Part shown: in pieces, positions 47,235 to 57,405 of the stretch | How positions within the stretch are numbered: the first letter of the stretch is position 1 | Layout: every line of letters begins with the position of its first letter | Source: Malus domestica | Lineage: Eukaryota > Streptophyta > Magnoliopsida > Rosales > Rosaceae | Length of the DNA stretch: 64,000 nt | Reading direction: 5' to 3' | NCBI RefSeq assembly: GCF_042453785.1 | Contig: NC_091673.1 | Coordinates: forward strand, 5,916,501-5,980,500 | Translations under genes and position numbers: made by a program | The notes under the pieces: generated by a model | The model's input: only the letters and a program-made list of their open reading frames with translations | Told to the model about the DNA's origin: nothing | The model's database searches: none

Positions 47235-48569
47235 CTACCGCGGTTAGATTATTTTAACTATTGGGTTGGGTTGGGTTTTTATTTTGGGTAGCGTTGAGAA
47301 TTCACTCTTAAATGACCATAATGCCCCCGGTTACCGGTTAGTACTGTTTCAATTTTTTTTTAGTTTTGATTTTCTTCTCCTGATATGCGGGAAGAGATTC
47401 GGTTGGACTTCCTGCGAATAGAGCATTTCTTAAATTGAATAAAAACTGAATAAGTTTGGTGAGAAGTGCGTTACGAATGATATATTGGTTTTTGCACAAG
47501 TTTTATGCTACTACGAAGTTAATTGGCGTTTTTCTTTTTTTGGTAGCGTTTTCCTTTTGAAAAAAATAAGATAAGATTGTGGTTTGGCCATGACGATCCA
47601 TTCTTAGGGATATGGGAAGATTTATAGAAGTATTTTAGCCTCCTTTAACTCTCATTTTGTGATTTATCAATGTTAAAAATCAAACTTAGGACGTGTCATG
47701 CCAAATACGAGACTTATTTATCTCGATCATTGGGCATTCCGTGGTATTTTATTGGGACGTTTCATTTTGTACAGGAAAGGTCACATGTTTTAATGTTGTG
47801 GATAAGGATCTATACACCTTTCAATCTACAATTTATTACGAAATGAATAAATCACACAACATTTAAAGCACAAAAATCCTCCATATCTTATCGTTATTTT
47901 ATTTTCGTTATGGGATTTGGACCTTGTTGAAAATGAGAGTGGAGCCGCACAACTCAACCCATTATCCAATCGAGCTAAATAAGGAAAAATATATAATTGG
48001 AACATAAATTTAATTAGCATTCGTAATAATTAATTTATCTTATTATTATTTTCAAACCTTTTTCGCACTTTTTTTTGCATGTTCATAAACGACTTGTAAG
48101 TTTAAAAACATTACCTCTTCACCTGAGATCTTAAGAACGATTATCTCCTCATTAATATTACTTATATGTATAAAAAAAATTGTCACATTTTTCTGACTCA
48201 CTGTGTGACTACGGATAGACAACCACCTAAGGCAACGGCTTTAGTAAAGACAAAAGAAAATTTGAAAAATAAAATGTGGAACAAATAAAATCAATGAATT
48301 GATCAAAGGTTTTTATTTTATCCAAAATAGTAAATAGAAAGCTAGATTTTAATTCATATATAAGATGAAGTTTATAAAAAAATGTCTTATACAAGATTAA
48401 AAATTGATTTTAGTCCCTAAACTCTATTTAATGCCAGCATCTGTATTCAATTTCTCTCCTTTTTATTTATAATTTTATGGTGTTCATAAATTAAATTTTA
48501 TGAAGATATTATAAATTTTAATTCTCATTATGGTAAGTATCTAATATAAGAAAATATTTTTGTAGAGAT
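47235..48569. other. Intergenic, nothing assigned
   Basis: AT-rich DNA without a recognisable gene, RNA or bounded repeat. Confidence 0.5.
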
Positions 48570-49755
48570 TTTTCGGTACACTTATATTTTTCAATATTTT
48601 CTTATGCGCCAATAATTTATTACAATATATTTATGTACAAACATTTCAGTACACTACATTAGTATAATATGTTTAGGTACGGACATTTCGGTACACTAGA
48701 TTAGTATACACTAGTACAAAAAACACTTTGCGCGACGCATGTCCTTCGTTGCGCAAAGTCAAAAAAATGTCGCGCAAAAATTAGCCAAACAAACCTTCGT
48801 CACGCTCCAAGGTAGTGACAGTAAGGTTTGCACGACGAAGAAGTAACCTACGTCGCGCAAACCTTTTTTTTTTTTTTGGCAAAAATATTTTTTATTTAAT
48901 TTTTAATAAATATTGTAATTAAATTATAAACAATAATTAATAAACCAATGGAAATTGAGGCAAGAAATATATGCTTTTTGGTAAAATTTCCACTAAGCAT
49001 TGTTTAATGAACATTTTGTATTATCATTAATAAAAACAAACGCATATGAGATCAATGTGGTAAAGCCAATACATTCAATACAAACTTAAGATATGTGTTT
49101 GAATACAATCATATACAAACCTAAGATATGGGTAATATTAACCAAAATTTCAATACAATCATATATAAAAAAAGGAAGAATACCAAAATTTCAAAACAGT
49201 TTTGCGCGACGTAGGTGCACCCTACGTCGCGCAAAGTTGGGAAAAAAGCAGTAAAGCATTCTTGGTTTGGTACCAAAATCTTGCGAGACACACTAAACGT
49301 TGCACAAACGGTCTTTGCGCGACGAAGACTGGTGTTGCACAAAACTGCTTTGCATGACGTAAGTGCACCTTCGTCGCTCAAAACGGTTTTGCGCGACGCC
49401 AGTCTTCGTCGCGCAAAGACTATTTGCGTGACGTTTTGTGTTTAGCGTCGCGCAAACATACTTTGCGCGACGAAATTTGCTGCGTCGCGCAAACATGTTT
49501 TTGTACTACTGATAATATGTTTAGGTACAGACATTTCGATACACTAGTTTAGTATAATATATTTAGGTACCAACATTTCAGTACACAAGTTTAATATCAT
49601 ATATTTAGGTACGAAAATTTTGGTACACTTATGTTTTTACATATTTTCTTATGTGCCACTAATTCACTACAATATATTTTGGTATGGACATATCGGTACA
49701 CTAATTTAGTAAAATATATCATTATACAAACGTTTAGGTACACGAATTAGAAGAA
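48570..49755. repeat. Minisatellite around TTTAGGTAC.GACATTTCGGTACAC
   Basis: About eight diverged copies of a ~42-bp unit containing TATTTAGGTAC, ACATTTCGGTACAC and TAGTATAATAT. A longer block (GGTACACTTAT, TATTTTCTTATG, GCCA.TAATT) appears twice, suggesting a higher-order unit of about 245 bp. A CACTA-like element interrupts the array at 48709-49511. Related units in the opposite orientation occur at 55390-55620. Confidence 0.7.
48709..49511. mobile_element. CACTA-like non-autonomous element, 803 bp
   Basis: Begins CACTAGTACAAAAA and ends with the complement of CAGTAGTACAAAAA; flanked by ATA on both sides (48706-48708, 49512-49514), the 3-bp target duplication of CACTA transposons. No transposase frame. 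Both subterminal regions are packed with TTTGCGCGACG and its complement CGTCGCGCAAA, about fifteen copies mostly in opposing pairs. One pair at 49201-49235 has perfect 15-bp arms around a 5-base loop. Such subterminal arrays are where CACTA transposases bind in En/Spm. The GC-rich CpG repeats stand out sharply from the AT-rich surroundings. Confidence 0.85.
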
Positions 49756-50069
49756 GTTAAATAAAATTAATGAATTAGAATGTGTATAAGAATAAATTTA
49801 AAATTTAATGTAATGTCATTAAATAAGATATCTATTTTTGTTTTATAACATGAATTTGAATTAAGTACGCATTAAAATACTAAAATCAATATTCAATCTA
49901 ACATCAGGTTTTTATTAAATTTTAATATTCTTCAAGGATTAAAATTCAAAAACCCCAATAGTAAATTCATTAGAAAAACTCCAACAATAAAACTAATAAA
50001 CCAAAACAGACAAAATCCGTACAAAAATTGAAAGTTCATGTCACCGAAACTCAATGAACCAAATCCTAA

Positions 50070-50824
50070 GGCCATCTCCAACCGAAGGGTCCAGAGGGCC
50101 GAAAATAGCCCTAAAACCATCTCCAACCGAGGGTTAGGCCAGAGGGCTCTGGAATCTGGGAGGGCCCCACGGGATCGGAGAGGGCTGGAGGGCTGGCTGC
50201 TTTCGGCCAGCCAGCCAGCCCCGGGGCTGGCTATTTTTTTTTTAATGTTTCCTATTGCTGTCGGTTAAAACCGACAGCATTAAAGAGTTTTTTTATTTTT
50301 TTTAAATAGTTCTACTATTAGTGTCGGTTATAACCGACACTAATAGTTTGAAATGTTTTTTAATGTAACGGCTAGTAGCCGTTGGATTATTAGGCCTCTC
50401 TTTTTTTTTTTTTTTAATGAATTTAAACTTCTTTTTTTTTTAATGAATTTAAACTTCTTTTTTCCCCTGTTTTTTTTTCCTTTTCATATGAATCAAATTT
50501 TTTTTCATATTTTTTTTCCTATAACTTCTATTTCACAAAATTTGTTTCATATTTTTTTTCAATTCTATTTTTTTCGTATAACTTCCTAGGCCATTTATAC
50601 AACATTAAATTGTAGTTTTTAAATAATAAATTATGTTTGGCCCTATGGCCCTTTGGCCCTCGGTTGGAGACGGTTTTTTGTGACAGGGCTAAAACGAGCC
50701 CTTTGGCCCTCTGGCCCTCGGTTGGAAACGGAGGCAAATATGGCCCTGTACTGTTCATTAAAATATTAATATATTGAGGAATCTTGGAGGGAGCCCTCTG
50801 GCCAGCCCTCGGTTGGAGATGGCC
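50070..50824. mobile_element. Harbinger-like element, 755 bp
   Basis: Ends GGCCATCTCCAACCGA and the complement of TCGGTTGGAGATGGCC are perfect 16-bp terminal repeats, flanked by TAA (50067-50069 and 50825-50827), fitting the PIF/Harbinger TWA rule. Internally CCAGAGGGC, GGCCCTCGGTTGGAGA and similar end-derived pieces recur as subterminal repeats. Two palindromes (50257-50278 and 50314-50347) lie in the middle. No transposase frame, so non-autonomous. Confidence 0.8.
50257..50347. repeat. Pair of GTCGGTT..AACCGAC palindromes
   Basis: 50257-50278 is an inverted repeat with arms TGCTGTCGGTT. 50314-50347 is a perfect 34-base palindrome centred on GGTTATAACC with outer TATTAGTGTC. Both sit inside the Harbinger-like element; they share the GTCGGTT core. 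Confidence 0.85.
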
Positions 50825-50827
50825 TAA

Positions 50828-52969
50828 GAGTCTTGAAGCAGTGCCGCCGTTAAACTTGTCGCATTTAGCCTGTAAATAATGAGATTTAATGTTGTCACTT
50901 GTATTAAAATGTAGATAGATCATAGATGTAGATTGGTTTCACATTTTCACTAGGGCTTAATTTAACCGAAGTTACAATATTTGGTGGGTGTTGCTGAGTA
51001 GGTAAGGCAAAATATTATTATTCATTGAAAGAAAGTGTGTGCGGAAATTGTATTGCTCTCGAAGTCATCAAAACCTAAAAGGATATCTTAATTAACCTAA
51101 ACACCTACGATTAAGCCTCTTTTTAGAGTGAAAAGCAGTTCCACAATGTATTAATAAACATTATCCTCCAATAGTGTAATTAATCTTTTTCCTAATCACG
51201 TACTAATTTTTTATACTAATTGTTTAGATTTAATCGTGTAGAAAGTTTAGGTCAAATGTCCTTTACTTGTGTATTAAATTGACGGCTTCATCCAATTGTA
51301 TCGTTATCCTAAAAAATGTAATAAAAATTAAAATTATTAGTAATTAATTAAGACACGAACCCACGACTCTGTATTTTATTTGTTCTGTGGACGCCACCAG
51401 TGACTGGGTCGTGATAATCTAAACTTTTTGCAATGTTCAATTAACCTTGAGAGATTCATGTACTTTATCCTAACAACGTAACAAATTAACTAACAATAGA
51501 ATAATTTATGTCACTTATATTACCGTTTAGTGGTATACCTTTTAAGCCGAAATGATAGTATTTTATTAAATTAGGGGCAAGTGGAAATAGGGACCAAGGC
51601 GGTCCTAAGATCATCCAAATCCGGAAAACATACATGTAAAGATTTTTCGAGAACTCTCCGAATGTTTGGCATGAGTCTCTTTTATGCCTACTAAATGTTG
51701 ATGTAATATATGATAGGCAAATCTCGACATGTTGCATTGACAGCACTCAACAAGTTTTCTCTATATGACTTATAAGATTGCTTTGGTATATGCCGATATC
51801 TGTTAACATGTGCATAACAAACCCCCCAAGTGAATAAACTGAATTTTTTTTTTGGCTCACTTTGCACTCTATTTATATATAAAAAACTTGTATTTAACAC
51901 TAAGATGCCAAGGTTTAAACATTAAAATCTTCAACCTAAACATCTTGAATAATATCGAGGAAAGTGAGAGGTCTTAAATTGAATATGAAGGTTGACAAGT
52001 TCGCAATCAATTTATTTCTCTATATTTCTTAGTGTAAATATATTGTTTTATATAAAAAAATTCGACAAAAAACAACCAAACAATAGCATCCGCAATATTA
52101 TGCAATAGTATTTTACCACAATGACGGTAAGCAACCATGCATATATACATAATGCGAGTTTGATTCAAACCGATTCCCCTCTATATGACAATTAATTATT
52201 TAACTCACTAATGTTATTACTCTACACTTTACTGATAAAATACAAAATATTATGATAATAAGAAGGTTTTTAAGCCAAAATGATCTATGAGATTGACATA
52301 CCTCCTTACTTTGGTCTCTGACAATGAAAATCGATAGAAGTGGTCCATCAGTTTGTCCATTGTAAATCATTTTGGTCATTTCGTGAGAATCTATCGATAT
52401 CTTCGTTAAATTGTCACGTGAATGATCACATGACTACCTTTTTAAGTATTTTTGTCAAATCAATCACTCCACTTAACCAGAATATTGACAAATTTTTACA
52501 AAAAGACTAAACTAACACTACGGTCCGTAATTGAAACACTAATTATATTGGTTTTCATTGTCGGGGATTAAAATGAAGAGTTTTGCCGATGTGAGGGAAC
52601 ACTTGTCTAATGGAAATCCAAATAAACAAAAACAAATTAAATATTATTTTTAACTTTTTATAACGGGAAACAAATAGGAATATCCTTAGTTGCCAAAGAG
52701 ATGCGATTTTTGCTACAGGACAGTTGCGGGACAAATATAACCTTCCGGATAGGTACGACCAATAATTAATTAACAAAAAAATAAAATGTTAAAATGTGGA
52801 CCGAAAAATGAGCTGTACGTTAATAAATGACAGCTGGGTCTGCTAAGGTTCGCGACTTCGCGTTGCGGTTCCCCAAAAAAATACGAAAACCCTCAGCTCT
52901 GAGACGTCAAGTCGTTTTTACAAATTTTTTGTTTGTTGTTTTTATTTTAACTTTATATGTTTTTGAGAT
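50828..52969. other. Intergenic with degraded repeats
   Basis: No gene recognised. At about 52270-52580 CATTTTGGTCATTTCGTGAGAATC and TCTTCGTTAAATTGTCACGTG resemble the 39889-40163 element, with weak inverted ends around GACAATGAAAA. Otherwise nothing is assigned. Confidence 0.4.
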
Positions 52970-53754
52970 ATTTTATTTAAACCCTACTTATGTATCTCTA
53001 CACCCAACTTATAAATTTTCTTCACCAAACTTCCAGTTTTGCCCTTAATTAATAGCAGAGAAAATTTAGATTAGACCTAAAACCCGCGAACATAAAAAAA
53101 AAGTTCTTTATTCTTATCTCTACCCCCTTCCATACATTCCGGTGAACCTAGACCAAGAGCCGTTTACAATTCCCTGACGTTTTCGACAGCCACCATACCT
53201 CTCCACTGTGATCATAGAGTAAATCAAGCATGGGGATGGGAAGCATTTGTGCAAGAAGAGCTAGACCTGTTGCTAGTGCTAAATTTCACATATCAAACAA
53301 CAAAGGAAGATTCATAAAGGCTAGGTATGAGGATGATAATGATTATATTGAACAGAACGAGAATATCTTGACTCCAGACAAGAAATTTTCTCCCCAAATA
53401 CTCTTCGTTTAAGGTCCTTGAACAACAAGGGTGAGATAGAAGTTAAGCATATTCATGAACAAGAGTTGATTGAATCCCCAAAAACCGAAGGAAATTCAAG
53501 AAACAAAGGAAAAGGAAAAAAGGGTGAAAGGGAATGGTGGCCGTTGACAACGTCGGTGAAAGTGTAACCGGCGTCTGAGTTGAGTTTACTTGAATACATG
53601 GATGAGTGTAGAGATAAAAATAGTGTTTTGTTGTTCATGGGTTTTGGGTTTTAATATATTTTTTTTTTTACTTATTTAAGGGCAAATTTGAAAATGTGAT
53701 AGAGAAACTTGATAAGTTGGGTGTAGAGATACAATAAACGAGTTTGAATAAAAT
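52970..53754. mobile_element. Inverted-repeat element, about 785 bp
   Basis: The left end ATTTTATTTAAACCCTA with GTATCTCTACACCCAACTTAT and the complement of the right end ATTTTATTCAAACTC with the same GTATCTCTACACCCAACTTAT form about 85-bp terminal repeats, ending inside at TTGCCCTTAA on both sides. The interior holds a 60-codon frame (53230-53412, MGMGSICARRARPVAS) of unknown origin that could be captured host sequence. Target duplication unclear. Confidence 0.7.
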
Positions 53755-54037
53755 TTCCCTATATTTTTTGCGTTTTTATGTTTGAAAAGCTTATCGACAA
53801 ATCGAGGTTGGAAAGGATTTTTCAAAGAGTCGGGAAGCGGATCTCCAGTGGTGGATTTTGAAAAAATTAATTAAGGGATTTTTAATGAAAAGTCCGCGAT
53901 ACTGTTTATTTTAATAAAATTTTATATTTTTACACTAAAAAGTTAAACTTGGTACTATTCACTTTACCTTTTATTTTGTCCTCATCGTTAAAACTCAAAA
54001 TTTTCAAGCATTTTTCATTAGTTTTCCTATTAATTAA

Positions 54038-55105
54038 GGGTGCGTTTGTTACATCGGACTGTCTCGAACTGGACTAACTTCAGGAACTAAGCTGGACTGG
54101 CTTAGACTAGACAAACTGGATTAACTTAGTGAAACGTTTGGTGCAGTATCAGACTAAGAAGCAGGATAAAAATTAATTTTCCTTTTTTTTTTCCAAAAAC
54201 AAAGAACTCTATCTGTCTCTCCATTTTCTTTGCTCAAACTATCTCTCCTACTTTTTCTCCATCTCTTCCATTTTCCTTTCCCTTCCAATTCCTTTTTCCT
54301 TTTCTTCTCGATCACAAATATACACAGTTCACATGCAAACCAATTTTCCATCAAACCAAACAAAACCCATCACCTGCCTCATCAATCCAACAAAATTCCC
54401 AAACTTTCCCACCCTAAAATTTGACAATTCCATTCAAATTAAACAAAAGTTAGAGCTGAAAAACTGAGGAAAGAAAGAAAGAGAGAGAGGGGGAGGGAGA
54501 GTAAATGGATCACCAATAGCTTGAGGAGAAGCAGTAGCGTAAAGGAGAAGAGGAGGCTGTGGGCCGCCAAAGCCTGCACGAACTTCAACAATCTCTGCTA
54601 GTTCATCATCACCGTAAAACGATGTTGTTCTCTGCGAAGGTCAAGACTTTAGATTGTGAGAAATATCAAGATGAGGTTGCTGTTTCAATATGCGCCATTG
54701 AAACGAAAGTGGCAAGAAATATTCTTTCTCTCATTCTTTTTTTTCGTCGTTTGAGTTAACCCAAATAGCAAAAAATCCCAAATCACCGATCCAGATGCCA
54801 AAAGGGCGCTGGGTTTGCAGGATGATGGAGATCGGCGACAACCGTTTCTGGTTTGGTCACTAGAGAATGGGGGTTGATGATGCTCATGTAGGTTCGTATG
54901 ACGCTGTTGGCCGACGAGGGAGACGGGACTAGCAATCCCGTTGTTTTTTGGGGGCCTCGCTTAGACCTCCTAGTGAGGGATTTAGTTGAGGCGAGTCCTC
55001 CTTTGTCCCATTTAACTTAGTCCCGCCAGTGAACAAACACGGATTGCACTAACTTCTAACTTAAGCCAGTCCAGTGAGAGCTAAAGAAGGCAAACAAACA
55101 CCCCC
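54038..55105. mobile_element. hAT-like element, about 1.07 kb
   Basis: The left end GGGTGCGTTTGTT and the complement of the right end GGGGGTGTTTGTTTG, with subterminal repeats of CTGGACTGGCTTA-type sequence near both ends (TGGACTGGCTTAGACT left, AAGCCAGTCCAGTGAG right). These ends are typical of plant hAT-type non-autonomous elements. No target duplication could be confirmed and there is no transposase. The interior has a purine-rich segment and short open frames without domains. Confidence 0.6.
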
Positions 55106-55389
55106 TAAAGGGTTACATGTAAGGGTTAATAAGTATTTTTTAGATATATAATAATCTTAAAACATAAAACGTAGTTTTACATTTATAATTGGGTTTTTTT
55201 TTAATTTTATTTATTCAAGAAGATTGAAATTTAAAATAAACCTAGCGTTAGATTACATATTGATTATAATCTCCCATTAAATATTTAAATTTATTAATAT
55301 ACAAATTTCAATCTATTTTTTTACCAAAAAAAGAGTTTTTTAATTTATTAATTTTATTTAACATTTTTCAAACTTGAAAGACTCAATTA

Positions 55390-55620
55390 ACGTACCTAAA
55401 TGTTAGTACCGAAATGTATTATATTAAAATAATGTATTTAAATGTTAGTACCGAAATGTATGTACCGAAATATATGCACCAAAATGTATGTACTGAAATG
55501 TGTGTACCTAAATATATGCATTGAAATCTATTATAATGAATTTGATGTAACTAAATGAAGAAGACAAAGTACATCAAAATATATTGTATAACAAAAATTA
55601 GTTTATCTAAATGTTTACAA
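55390..55620. repeat. Minisatellite related to the 48.6-kb array, inverted
   Basis: Units GTACCTAAATGTTAGTACCG, GTACCGAAATGTATGTACC and variants repeat about eight times with a period near 18-36 bases. The complement (TTCGGTAC.AACATTTAGGTAC) matches the unit of the array at 48570-49755, so the two arrays are in opposite orientation about 6 kb apart. Confidence 0.7.
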
Positions 55621-55627
55621 TAAAATA

Positions 55628-56775
55628 GGGTCAATCTTAGTTTACTACCATGAAGTTTCGTGGTTTTCAACATTTGATACATAAAGTTTTTTTTTTTATC
55701 CCAGAGTCATATCTCAAGTCTTAATTTTGGAACAGTTTCGTACATCAGTTATGTTTTCCGTCAGAACCTCCGTTAACTGATGATGTGGTGCATACATGGA
55801 CAATGACTTGGCGTCACGTGTGAATTTGGACCCATAAATATTAAAAAAAATTAAAAATTAAATTAAAAAAAAAAACTTTTTTAGACATCCTGCCCCCTTC
55901 CTGACCCCCTTCCTCCTTTTCCCTATTCCCTGTACCCACCTCCCCGTTCCCTCCCTTCTCTCATTTGCACCTACCCCCACCCTAGCTATCAGTCCGCAAA
56001 ACTATTTTTTTATTCTGGGCCGCTCCTCACCCCCACAACCCCCTCCCTCCATTCTCTCATTTCTCTCATCTGCATGCATCTTCCCCGCACACCCACCTCT
56101 CATATGCATAAGGGTCTCGAAGCTGCGGCAGACCTTGCCGCTGCACAGATGGGTCAACGTTATCGAAGGTCAGCCGCCCCGTGTACGGTTGGGAAATGAG
56201 AGAGGGGAGAGAGGGGAGAGATAGGGGTTGTGGACAGTATGATGGAGTTGAAGTGAGTGGCAATGGATCCACTGGGTGGGATGATTGGATTGCTGGCATT
56301 TGTGGGTGGAGTAGTGGATTCTAACAAGGGAGGGGACGATGGTTAACTTAGGCAAGGAGGGATGGCGGATGTGCTGGAGGCAAGAGCTGATCTGGGGCTT
56401 GGGCTGGTGGACGGACGGCGGAGGGTTAGAGGAAAGGTCGTGGGCGGGAGAGCCGGTGAGCTTCTGAATGACGTCGCCGAAGTGGGAGAGAGACAGATGA
56501 AGAAAGGAAGAGGAAGGAAAATTTTAAATTTTAGTTTTTAAGGTTTTTTTTTTAATTTTTTAATATTTAAGTGGGTCCAAATTGACACGTGGCTCCAAAT
56601 CATTGTCTAGGTAGGTGCCACATCATTAGTTAACGGAAGTTCTGATGGAAAACTTTATTAATGTACGAAATTGTCCCAAAATTAAGACTTGAGGTATGAC
56701 TCTGGGATGAAAAAAACTTCATGTACCAAATGTTGAAAACCACGAAACTTCAGGGTAGTAAACTGAGATTAACCC
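55628..56775. mobile_element. Mutator-like element with ~200-bp terminal repeats, 1148 bp
   Basis: The outermost GGGTCAATCTTAGTTTACTA matches the complement of TAGTAAACTGAGATTAACCC, and the inverted match continues for about 205 bp on each side (about 55628-55835 and 56570-56775). Within it lie CTCAAGTCTTAATTTTGG, TCCGTTAACTGATGATGTGG and GGACCCA. Flanks AATAAAATA and AATAAAACA agree in 8 of 9 positions, fitting a 9-bp Mutator-type target duplication. The interior (about 55880-56520) is unlike the ends: pyrimidine-rich, then GC-rich, with short frames but no recognised protein. It lacks a transposase. The right boundary abuts the retrotransposon LTR. Confidence 0.8.
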
Positions 56776-56878
56776 AATAAAACATGTTTGTACCATACTT
56801 GACCAATCCCAAAACTACTGAGCACCGGTTAACGTTATACCATCAATGACCCAGAAGAGTTTCCCTCCAACCAGGAGG

Positions 56879-56980
56879 CCAATCACAGCGCGACACGTGT
56901 CGACATCAGAAGCCAATCATAGCGCGACATGTGTCAACATCAGAAGCTAATCACAACACGACACGTGTCAATGTCAGAAT
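56879..56980 (+). repeat. Three 34-bp LTR repeats carrying ACGTGTC
   Basis: Units at 56879-56912, 56913-56946 and 56947-56980 begin CCAATCA/CTAATCA, contain CGACACGTGTC (CGACATGTGTC in the second) and end TCAGAAG/TCAGAATG. The ACGTGTC core is the G-box/ABRE type bound by bZIP factors. Differences between units are mainly C/T and G/A transitions. They sit 20-120 bases upstream of the LTR TATA box, where an enhancer is expected. Confidence 0.8.
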
Positions 56981-56999
56981 GAAACTAGAAACTCTCTTC

Positions 57000-57008
57000 T
57001 ATAAATAG
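57000..57008 (+). promoter_or_regulatory. LTR TATA box
   Basis: TATAAATAG, a near-consensus plant TATA box, lies in the 5' LTR about 300 bases before the LTR end. This implies transcription start near 57030. Confidence 0.7.
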
Positions 57009-57300
57009 AGATCATTCTCTCACAATATTTCCTAATGTCATTTGTACTAAATCATTCACTAGTACTCACTAAAGGAGAGCTTGAACCTATGTACTTGTGT
57101 AAACCCTTCACAATTAATGAGAACTCATTTACTCCGTGGACGTAGCCAATCTGGGTGAACCACGTATATCTTGTGTTTGCTTCCCTGTCCCTATCCATTT
57201 ACATATTTATTCACACTAGTGATCGGAGCAATCTAGCGAAGGTCACAAACTTAACACTTTCTGTTGTACCAAAGTTCTCATTGATTTTGTGCATCAACAT

Positions 57301-57318
57301 TTGGCGCTATCTGTGGGA
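57301..57318 (+). other. Primer-binding site region
   Basis: TTGGCGCTATCTGTGGGA immediately follows the LTR end, the position and general form of the tRNA primer-binding site in plant Ty3/gypsy elements. The exact primer tRNA was not determined. Confidence 0.6.
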
Positions 57319-57405
57319 ACGACATTTATTCCCACTTTGTTCAGCTTTGTCAAGCTGGTTTCCACCATTCGTACACTCTCTTTTGACCAGGCATCCATTT
57401 CCAAC

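Larger units (their letters stand above)
56785..57299 (+). repeat. 5' LTR (515 bp)
   Basis: Starts TGTTTGTACC and ends CATCAACA (TG...CA rule), directly followed by a TTGGCGC primer-binding-like sequence. Contains a TATA box, three 34-bp repeats upstream of it, and AATTAATGAG-type sequence downstream that may serve polyadenylation. Boundaries rest on the TG/CA rule and the primer-binding site because the partner LTR is outside the window. Confidence 0.75.

Noticed and set aside
49121..49496. Several overlapping frames with Arg/Ala-rich translation
   Set aside because: They are translations of the GCGCGACG repeats of the CACTA-like element on both strands.
56066..56355. Frames within the Mutator-like element
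   Set aside because: Low-complexity Pro/Ser-rich translation without family match; kept only as a possible captured fragment.
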